From: Actinoplanes liguriensis
GTDB taxonomy: Bacteria; Actinomycetota; Actinomycetes; Mycobacteriales; Micromonosporaceae
NCBI GenBank assembly: GCA_000715855.1
Contig: KL571202.1
Location: 68,243-73,745 of the forward strand
Length of the DNA stretch: 5,503 nucleotides
Reading direction: 5' to 3'
Part shown: piece by piece, positions 1-5,503 of the stretch
Layout: each line of letters starts with the position of its first letter
Numbering within the stretch: the first letter of the stretch is position 1
Notes under the pieces: model-generated
Database searches by the model: none
What the model saw: only the letters and a program-made list of their open reading frames with translations
Told to the model about the DNA's origin: nothing
Translations under genes and position numbers: made by a program

Positions 1-70
1 AGGCTGACCGTAGCCAGGCTGCCCCTGACCGGGCTGACCGTAGCCAGGCTGCCCCTGACCAGGCTGACCG
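1..70 (-). repeat. 30-bp tandem repeat encoding GQGQPGYGQP
   Basis: Bases 1-30 and 31-60 are two copies of a 30-bp unit that differ only at the first base (A versus G). A third copy begins at 61 and diverges after ten bases. Read on the minus strand in frame, each unit encodes GQGQPGYGQP in the cytoplasmic tail of the membrane protein. The array continues to or beyond the left edge, so the total copy number is unknown. Near-identity at DNA level, not just protein level, points to recent duplication. Confidence 0.9.
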
Positions 71-786
71 CCCTGCGACGCCCCCGGCGGCGGATAGCTC
101 CCCGGATACGACTGTCCATAACCGGTCGGCATGTATCCACCGGGATACCCCGCCCCCGGCTGCTGATACGGATTCCACCCCGCCACCGTCTTACGGAAGA
201 ACCGGTTGGACGGCGGCAAGGCGAGCAGGATCACCGCCCCGATCAGCGCCGCCAGCGCGAACAGCGTGAACCACACCCCGACCGAGTCGAACCACCCCGG
301 CACCACCCCTTCGAGCAGCGCGTCCAGTTCCCGCTGGCTGGGCAGTTGAGACGACGAGCCGTCGGAGTTCGCCGAGACTCCCGCCGCAAAGTCCGTGATC
401 AGCGCCACCGCGGTCTGCGGCACGATCACCGCGCAGCACATCAGGATGCCGGAGAGGACCCACGTGATCACCCGGGCGGGCTGCTTGCCTCTGAGGTCGA
501 AGAAGCCGAGCAGCCCCATCCCGATCGCGATGATCAGGTACACGACGATCAGCATCACCGAGAAGCCGACGATCGTGGTGCCGAGGGCCTCGAACTCCGT
601 GCCGCTGTACGCGTCCTCGTAGACCTGCCCAGCTTTGCTGAGCGCGACGAAGGTGAGGATCGCATACCCCACCTGGACCACGGCGACCACGAAGAGCAGC
701 GCCGACGCGACCGTCACGGTGGCAGGGCGCCCCTGCGGAGGTGGCGCCGCCGGATACGGCGACGGCGGATATGTGGGAACGGTCAC
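1..786 (-). CDS. Four-TM membrane protein with Pro/Gly-rich tails, 3' end cut off by the window
   Basis: This gene of unknown function is read leftward from GTG at 784-786 and stays open for 262 codons to base 1, so the C-terminus is missing. The start is fixed by a GAGGAGG ribosome site five bases upstream. The protein has a proline-rich N-terminal tail (about residues 1-22, with PPSPYP and PAAPPPQ), then four hydrophobic segments at about 24-49, 68-95, 104-132 and 166-190. An acidic/serine-rich loop lies at 135-160, and a Tyr/Gly/Pro/Gln-rich tail follows from about 203. That tail ends in repeats of GQGQPGYGQP. The even number of helices puts both tails on the same side; RFFRK directly after TM4 suggests that side is the cytoplasm. 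Small membrane proteins with such tails are common in actinobacteria, and I see no enzymatic motif. The reading frame is supported by hydrophobicity pattern, ribosome site and G/C third positions. Its product and partners cannot be named. Confidence 0.85.
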   Translation of the reverse strand, partial: MTVPTYPPSPYPAAPPPQGRPATVTVASALLFVVAVVQVGYAILTFVALSKAGQVYEDAYSGTEFEALGTTIVGFSVMLIVVYLIIAIGMGLLGFFDLRGKQPARVITWVLSGILMCCAVIVPQTAVALITDFAAGVSANSDGSSSQLPSQRELDALLEGVVPGWFDSVGVWFTLFALAALIGAVILLALPPSNRFFRKTVAGWNPYQQPGAGYPGGYMPTGYGQSYPGSYPPPGASQGGQPGQGQPGYGQPGQGQPGYGQP

Positions 787-791
787 AGAGT

Positions 792-798
792 CCTCCTC
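792..798 (-). promoter_or_regulatory. Ribosome binding site GAGGAGG of the membrane protein gene
   Basis: On the minus strand GAGGAGG is followed by a 5-base spacer (ACTCT) and GTG at 786. This near-perfect Shine-Dalgarno sequence decides the start and excludes the other overlapping frames in this stretch. Confidence 0.85.
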
Positions 799-816
799 TA
801 GATCCATTCACGGTAT

Positions 817-842
817 CGGTCGCGAACCAGGTCTCGCGACCG
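817..842. promoter_or_regulatory. Perfect 9-bp inverted repeat, candidate operator
   Basis: CGGTCGCGA (817-825) and TCGCGACCG (834-842) are exact reverse complements separated by 8 bases. The element lies 31 to 56 bases upstream of the membrane protein start. On the minus strand it sits immediately before a weak -10-like TACCGT (810-815), so a protein bound here would cover the -35 region. I do not recognise the regulator. It could also be a fortuitous GC-rich hairpin, though without a T-run it is not a terminator. Confidence 0.5.
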
Positions 843-944
843 GCACGCACGCTGGGCGACGCTGTGGCAACATCGGGCGACGATGACGCAAATGCCCGCA
901 AAGGGTCGCTCGTTCGAGGGGCGACGTGGTTGGACGACACCACC

Positions 945-950
945 TAGACT
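945..950 (+). promoter_or_regulatory. Possible -10 element for the small orphan gene
   Basis: TAGACT matches the actinobacterial -10 pattern TANNNT and would place a transcript start near 957-958. No convincing -35 is found at 17-18 bases upstream; TTGGAC at 930-935 is only nine bases away. This is a weak candidate, based on motif alone. Confidence 0.22.
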
Positions 951-1077
951 TCCATCCGTGGCGTCCGGCAGGCACCAGAGACCTCCCGTGACGCCCCGTG
1001 CCCGCACGAGTCGCCCGCCCCGCTCACACATCGCAGGGGCCGAGGCAGACCGATTCCGGGCGCCTTTCCGATTGCGC

Positions 1078-1102
1078 CGGCCGCGTGACCACACCGCGGC
1101 CG
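1078..1102 (+). other. GC-rich hairpin in the probable leader of the small gene
   Basis: CGGCCGCG (1078-1085) pairs perfectly with CGCGGCCG (1095-1102) around a 9-base loop. It ends 13 bases before the AAGGA at 1116-1120 and 30 bases before the ATG at 1133. There is no T-tract after it, so it is not an ordinary terminator. It could shape translation initiation of the small gene, or be chance in GC-rich DNA. Confidence 0.35.
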
Positions 1103-1132
1103 CCCCAGACCTGACAAGGACCGGTGAGTCCC

Positions 1133-1309
1133 ATGCCCCACGCAGACACCTTGACCGTCGTTCACCATGACGACACGCGGACCCGATTCAAGGACGTCCG
1201 ATATCAACTCCATCGGGACGGGATCAGAATCTGGTCCGCGGACGGCGAGCACGCCATCACGGATGTCCTGATGACCCACGCTTACCGCCATCGGGCAGCG
1301 GCTTCATAG
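1133..1309 (+). CDS. Small histidine-rich orphan protein, 58 aa
   Basis: I do not recognise this protein. I chose ATG at 1133 because GGTGAG (1123-1128) lies four bases upstream. A GTG at 1124, with AAGGA three bases before it, would add three residues. The sequence reads as a folded soluble protein: alternating hydrophobic and polar residues suggest beta strands around TLTVV (6-10), VRYQL (22-26) and IRIW (31-34), followed by a helix around 41-54. It contains seven histidines in 58 residues, including HHDD at 11-14, and no cysteine, signal peptide or TM segment. About three quarters of third positions are G/C, lower than in clpB. Support for a real gene comes from the plausible protein pattern and a strong terminator starting seven bases after the TAG stop. 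It stands alone as a monocistronic unit, convergent with clpB. The main alternative is a small regulatory RNA with a fortuitous ORF. Confidence 0.65.
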   Translation: MPHADTLTVVHHDDTRTRFKDVRYQLHRDGIRIWSADGEHAITDVLMTHAYRHRAAAS

Positions 1310-1315
1310 GAGAAG

Positions 1316-1341
1316 GCCCCAGGGGACGTACCCCCTGGGGC
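1316..1341 (+). terminator. Strong rho-independent terminator after the small gene
   Basis: GCCCCAGGGG (1316-1325) and CCCCTGGGGC (1332-1341) form a perfect 10-bp stem with a 6-base loop, extendable by AAG/CTT-type pairs at its foot. It is followed on the plus strand by TTTTCTCTTT, a good U-run for termination of the small gene. Because clpB converges from the right, the same stem may also stop clpB transcripts. Its minus-strand tail (CTTCTCCT) is much poorer in T, so termination there would be less efficient. Confidence 0.88.
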
Positions 1342-1344
1342 TTT

Positions 1345-1382
1345 TCTCTTTAAAGAACGAAGATCTCTTTAAAGAACGAAGA
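1345..1382. repeat. Perfect 19-bp tandem duplication at the clpB 3' end
   Basis: TCTCTTTAAAGAACGAAGA occurs twice back to back (1345-1363 and 1364-1382) with no mismatch. The second copy ends three bases before the clpB stop codon (1386-1388); the first begins inside the U-run of the terminator. Each unit contains the self-complementary TCTTTAAAGA (1347-1356, 1366-1375), so the two copies can also pair as an A/T-rich hairpin with a 9-base loop. The block is strikingly AT-rich for this genome. Confidence 0.9.
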
Positions 1383-1385
1383 ACC

Positions 1386-3971
<2,586 letters not shown>

Positions 3972-3974
3972 GAG

Positions 3975-3981
3975 CTCCCCT
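3975..3981 (-). promoter_or_regulatory. Ribosome binding site of clpB (AGGGGAG)
   Basis: On the minus strand AGGGGAG is followed by CTC and the ATG at 3971. The short spacing is acceptable when pairing is centred on AGGGG. It selects the 861-residue form over a GTG start 24 bases upstream. Confidence 0.65.
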
Positions 3982-4000
3982 GATCGGCGTCCCACCGGGT

Positions 4001-4027
4001 ATAACCCAACAGACTTGAGCGTATTCC
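4001..4027 (-). promoter_or_regulatory. Candidate SigH/SigR-type promoter of clpB
   Basis: On the minus strand GGAAT (complement of 4023-4027) is followed after 17 bases by GTTAT (complement of 4001-4005). The actinobacterial SigH/SigR thiol- and heat-stress promoter is GGGAAT or GGAAT, about 18 bases, then GTT. The predicted transcript start is near 3993-3996, leaving a leader of about 22-25 bases before clpB. The GGAAT lies entirely within the spacer of the HAIR operator, so HspR binding would occlude it. clpB is a reported SigH target in mycobacteria. I see no better SigA-type promoter in this strand. Confidence 0.45.
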
Positions 4028-4034
4028 ACTCAAC
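4014..4034. promoter_or_regulatory. HAIR element, HspR operator of clpB
   Basis: CTTGAGC (4014-4020), seven bases, ACTCAAC (4028-4034) matches the HspR-associated inverted repeat CTTGAGT-N7-ACTCAAG at six of seven bases in each arm, with the exact spacing. In Streptomyces and mycobacteria HspR, a MerR-family repressor helped by DnaK, binds this element ahead of dnaK and clpB and releases it on heat shock. Here it begins 43 bases upstream of the clpB ATG. HspR itself is not in the window. The element is also in the divergent region of the exporter, but 93 bases or more from that start. Confidence 0.9.
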
Positions 4035-4070
4035 TTTAAACCGCCCACGAAAGCGGCTCGGAAAAGAGGG

Positions 4071-4130
4071 GTGACGGTGGCCACCGACGAGAGCGCTCTC
4101 CCAGGAACCGCCGTAACGTACGGGGAGTGA
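4071..4130 (+). CDS. Possible 19-codon upstream ORF overlapping the exporter start
   Basis: From GTG at 4071 the frame encodes [19 protein letters not shown] and ends at TGA 4128-4130, overlapping the exporter's GTG (4127-4129) in a GTGA junction, as in translationally coupled actinobacterial genes. The in-frame GTG at 4077 is the better start, because AGAGGGGTGA (4065-4074) resembles a Shine-Dalgarno sequence with its GGGG ending five bases before it. Peptide composition gives no function. It could be a leader peptide driving exporter translation. If the exporter mRNA is leaderless from near 4127, this ORF is not transcribed and is a coincidence. The two readings exclude each other for a given transcript. 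Confidence 0.3.
   Translation: MTVATDESALPGTAVTYGE
4075..4086. promoter_or_regulatory. Perfect 12-bp palindrome CGGTGGCCACCG
   Basis: This self-complementary 12-mer has its centre 14 bp from the centre of the next palindrome at 4089-4100, so the two lie roughly 1.3 helical turns apart. I do not recognise a cognate regulator. It may be part of a composite operator for the exporter or chance. Confidence 0.35.
4089..4100. promoter_or_regulatory. Palindrome GAGAGCGCTCTC, LacI-family-like operator
   Basis: This perfect 12-bp palindrome contains the core GAGCGCTC, identical to the centre of the Streptomyces CebR box TGGGAGCGCTCCCA (10 of 14 bases agree over the full length). LacI-family sugar regulators bind palindromes with such a central CG. 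It ends 26 bases before the exporter GTG and 13 bases before the -10-like TAACGT, so it would overlap the -35 region, a repressor position. A sugar-responsive repressor before a SET-family exporter is sensible, but which regulator binds is inference. Confidence 0.45.
4114..4119 (+). promoter_or_regulatory. Candidate -10 of a leaderless exporter transcript
   Basis: TAACGT fits TANNNT and ends seven bases before GTG 4127, which puts the transcript start at or next to the start codon. Leaderless mRNAs of this kind are frequent in actinobacteria. The GGGGA at 4122-4126 touches the GTG and is too close to act as a normal ribosome site, which favours a leaderless or coupled start. No clear -35 is seen. 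Confidence 0.4.
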
Positions 4131-5329
4131 CGCGCCTCCTGTCGCGGCGGCTGCTCCCGCTCGGCTTCATCTTTCTCGCCTCCGGGATCGCGACGGCGGT
4201 GGTCGGCCCCTTCCTGGGACTCTTCCTCAGCACCGAGGTGCACGCCAGCCCCGTACAGGTCTCGGCGTTCCTGATCGTCGCCTCGCTCTCCGGCGTCGCG
4301 ATGTCGCAGACGCTGGCCCGCATCTCGGACCGCCGCCCGATGCGCCGGATGCTGCTCATCGCGGCCGCTCTGGCCGGTTGCGCCGGCACCGGGCTGACCT
4401 CGGTGGTCCGCAACTACTGGATTCTGCTGGCCCTGACGGTCACCGCGACGGCGATCGCCGGTTCGCTCTACCCGCAGTCGTTCGCCTACGCACGCCAGGT
4501 CCTGACCAGTGACGATCCGACGCGCGCCGCGATGGGGATCAGCGCGCTGCGCACGGTGTTCTCGATCGCCTGGGTGGGTGGGCCACCGCTCGCCGCGATC
4601 CTTCTGGACAGGACCGATTTCCGGTACGTCTACGGCACCGCCGCCGTGCTCTACCTGATCGCGGCCCTGATCACCACGCGCTGGCTGCCCGAGATCGAGG
4701 CGCCCGCGCCCGCCTCCAAGGGCCGGCACGACAACTTCCGGCCGCCGCGGGCGATCTACCCGATCATCGGCGGGTTCGTGCTTATCACCACCACGATGGT
4801 TCTCGGCGTTCAGGCGATGTCGCTGTACGTCACCAAGAACCTGCACGGCACGGTCGGCGACTCCGGCCTGGTCCTCGGGCTCTGTGCGGCGCTCGAGATC
4901 CCGTTGATGCTCGGCTTCGGCGCGTTGAGCACCCGGGTGCCGTTGCGCGGCCTGATCCTGGTCGGCGCGGTGACCGGGGTGGCGTATCAAGCGCTGGCCG
5001 CGGTGGCGCACTCGGTGTGGATGCTGGCCGCCGCGCAGGTGCTGAACGCGGTGTTCATCGCGACGAACTCGGGGCTCGGGATCTCGTACGTGCAGGATCT
5101 GATGCCCTCGCATCCCGGCCGGGCGACGACGATGTTCACCAACACCTTCCCGCTCGGGCAGATCCTGGCGGCGCCGCTGTTCGGCGTGGCCCAGGAGTAC
5201 GACTACCGGCTCGCGTACGTCATGAACCTCGGCCTCGCCGTGCTGGGCCTGCTCCTGCTCCTGGTCGCCAAGCCGCCGGCACGGACGCCGAGCGAGCCGA
5301 TCCCGGAGATCAGGACGGGGAACGTCTGA
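4127..5329 (+). CDS. SET-family MFS transporter, probable sugar/drug efflux, 400 aa
   Basis: This is a cytoplasmic-membrane major facilitator protein of the SET (sugar efflux transporter) family, whose E. coli members SetA and SetB export sugars and analogues by proton antiport. It has twelve hydrophobic segments at about 10-34, 43-65, 73-94, 97-120, 138-160, 167-185, 209-235, 244-266, 272-292, 296-318, 333-355 and 362-381, and a longer polar loop (186-208) between the two six-helix halves. The loop 2-3 motif reads SDRRPMRR (67-74). Family resemblance is clear: GPFLGLFLSTEV near the N-terminus, WVGGPPLA (149-156), ALEIPLM (255-261), and QVLNAVFI with YVQDLMP and GRATTMFTNT (304-340), which track SetA closely. 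Length is normal. GTG 4127 is the only start in frame in the preceding 50 bases and puts TM1 near the N-terminus. The gene diverges from clpB across 155 bases and precedes the antiporter regulator by 43 bases. The substrate cannot be read from the sequence. Confidence 0.93.
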   Translation: MTRLLSRRLLPLGFIFLASGIATAVVGPFLGLFLSTEVHASPVQVSAFLIVASLSGVAMSQTLARISDRRPMRRMLLIAAALAGCAGTGLTSVVRNYWILLALTVTATAIAGSLYPQSFAYARQVLTSDDPTRAAMGISALRTVFSIAWVGGPPLAAILLDRTDFRYVYGTAAVLYLIAALITTRWLPEIEAPAPASKGRHDNFRPPRAIYPIIGGFVLITTTMVLGVQAMSLYVTKNLHGTVGDSGLVLGLCAALEIPLMLGFGALSTRVPLRGLILVGAVTGVAYQALAAVAHSVWMLAAAQVLNAVFIATNSGLGISYVQDLMPSHPGRATTMFTNTFPLGQILAAPLFGVAQEYDYRLAYVMNLGLAVLGLLLLLVAKPPARTPSEPIPEIRTGNV

Positions 5330-5359
5330 CGATTGCGACGAAAGTCACTCTCCGCGGAC

Positions 5360-5365
5360 TAACGT
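5360..5365 (+). promoter_or_regulatory. Candidate -10 of a leaderless antiporter-regulator transcript
   Basis: TAACGT again lies exactly seven bases before a GTG (5373), the same arrangement as at the exporter. A TTGCGA at 5333-5338 is 21 bases upstream, too far for a standard -35. If active, this promoter sits in the short gap after the exporter, and the two genes need not be one operon. A GGAG at 5366-5369 offers ordinary ribosome binding for readthrough transcripts, with tight spacing. Confidence 0.35.
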
Positions 5366-5372
5366 GGAGATC

Positions 5373-5503
5373 GTGCGCGTACGGGTGGAACAGACTCCGC
5401 TGCCGGGAATCGGCGTCCGACACGATCTCGTGACGTCCTCCGGGCGTACCGTCGGGGTGGTCTCCCACCGCAACGGGCGCCGCGACCTGGTGCTCTACGA
5501 CGT
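5373..5503 (+). CDS. KhtT-like cation:proton antiporter regulatory subunit, N-terminal 43 codons
   Basis: The frame from GTG 5373 is open to the right edge and gives the N-terminus of a KhtT-type protein. LPGIGVRHD (10-18) followed by a strand pair and NGRRDLVLYD (34-43) match the KhtT N-terminal domain of Bacillus (DLPGIGKKF ... DGRREIYRF). In the family this cytoplasmic subunit carries a C-terminal RCK_C domain, binds c-di-AMP in characterised members, and controls a membrane K+/H+ or Na+/H+ antiporter encoded beside it. The RCK_C domain and the antiporter would lie past the edge. An in-frame GTG at 5364 would add MEI; I prefer 5373 for the position of the -10-like TAACGT and because the family starts close to the LPGIG motif. 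Expected full length is around 160 residues. It lies 43 bases after the exporter stop, with no terminator between. Confidence 0.85.
   Translation, partial: MRVRVEQTPLPGIGVRHDLVTSSGRTVGVVSHRNGRRDLVLYD

Larger units (their letters stand above)
787..1132. other. Non-coding divergent region between membrane gene and small orphan gene
   Basis: This 346-bp stretch separates two divergent genes. Frames that are open here have many A/T third positions and Arg/Pro-rich, low-quality translations, so I call none of them. It contains the inverted repeat at 817-842. Three copies of GGGCGACG occur at 854, 875 and 919. A -10-like TAGACT at 945-950 lies seven bases before a GTG at 958. A GC-only stem lies at 1078-1085/1095-1102. 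If transcription of the small gene begins near 958, its mRNA would have a leader of about 175 bases. No tRNA or known riboswitch was recognised. Confidence 0.6.

Noticed and set aside
854..926. Three copies of GGGCGACG (854, 875, 919)
   Set aside because: The 8-mer is GC-rich, spacing is irregular (21 and 44 bases), and flanks differ. Chance is a sufficient explanation.
191..943. 250-codon minus-strand frame over the first gene
   Set aside because: It is an alternative frame of the membrane protein gene. The true frame has the GAGGAGG site, four hydrophobic segments and continues to base 1.
1078..1102. GC stem as a transcription terminator
   Set aside because: No T-run follows, and it lies upstream of, not after, a gene.
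958..1170. Plus-strand frame from GTG 958, seven bases after TAGACT
   Set aside because: The start geometry would suit a leaderless gene, but the translation is Arg/Pro-rich and third positions are poorly G/C biased. It overlaps the better-supported small gene in another frame.
4015..4042. Plus-strand promoter TTGAGC-N16-TAAACC overlapping the HAIR
   Set aside because: The -10 lacks the TANNNT form and the -35 is simply one HAIR arm. It could drive the mini-ORF and exporter, but support is too weak to list as a feature.

Overview
The window is high-G+C DNA with strong G/C bias at third codon positions. Its actinobacterial hallmarks are GTG starts, a HAIR-type HspR operator in front of clpB, and a Streptomyces-like ClpB. 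The gene style would fit a filamentous actinomycete, perhaps the Micromonosporaceae, but the lineage below phylum is inference.

Layout, left to right. (1) Bases 1-786 on the minus strand hold most of a membrane protein with four predicted transmembrane helices, flanked by Pro/Gly/Tyr/Gln-rich tails. Its C-terminal decapeptide repeats run off the left edge. (2) Bases 787-1132 are a 346-bp non-coding divergent region with a 9-bp inverted repeat near the membrane gene and a GC-rich hairpin ahead of the next gene. (3) Bases 1133-1309 on the plus strand encode a 58-residue, histidine-rich orphan protein. It is followed at once by a strong rho-independent terminator (1316-1341) and a perfect 19-bp tandem duplication (1345-1382). 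(4) Bases 1386-3971 on the minus strand are a full-length clpB (861 aa), convergent with the small gene. (5) Bases 3972-4126 are a compact divergent control region. It holds a near-consensus HAIR, a candidate SigH/SigR-type clpB promoter nested in it, two adjacent perfect 12-bp palindromes (one with the core of a LacI-family CebR box) and a possible 19-codon upstream ORF that overlaps the next start. (6) Bases 4127-5329 on the plus strand encode a 12-TM MFS exporter of the SET (sugar efflux) family. (7) From 5373 to the right edge on the plus strand is the start of a KhtT-like cation:proton antiporter regulatory subunit.

How they fit together: clpB is a stress disaggregase gene with recognisable heat-shock (HspR) and possibly thiol-stress (SigH/SigR) signals. 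The exporter and the antiporter regulator lie downstream of similar TAACGT-N7-GTG arrangements and could be leaderless transcripts. No phage, transposon, CRISPR, rRNA or tRNA feature was seen. The window is mostly a conventional chromosomal segment; the parts worth a second look are the control regions and the small orphan gene.
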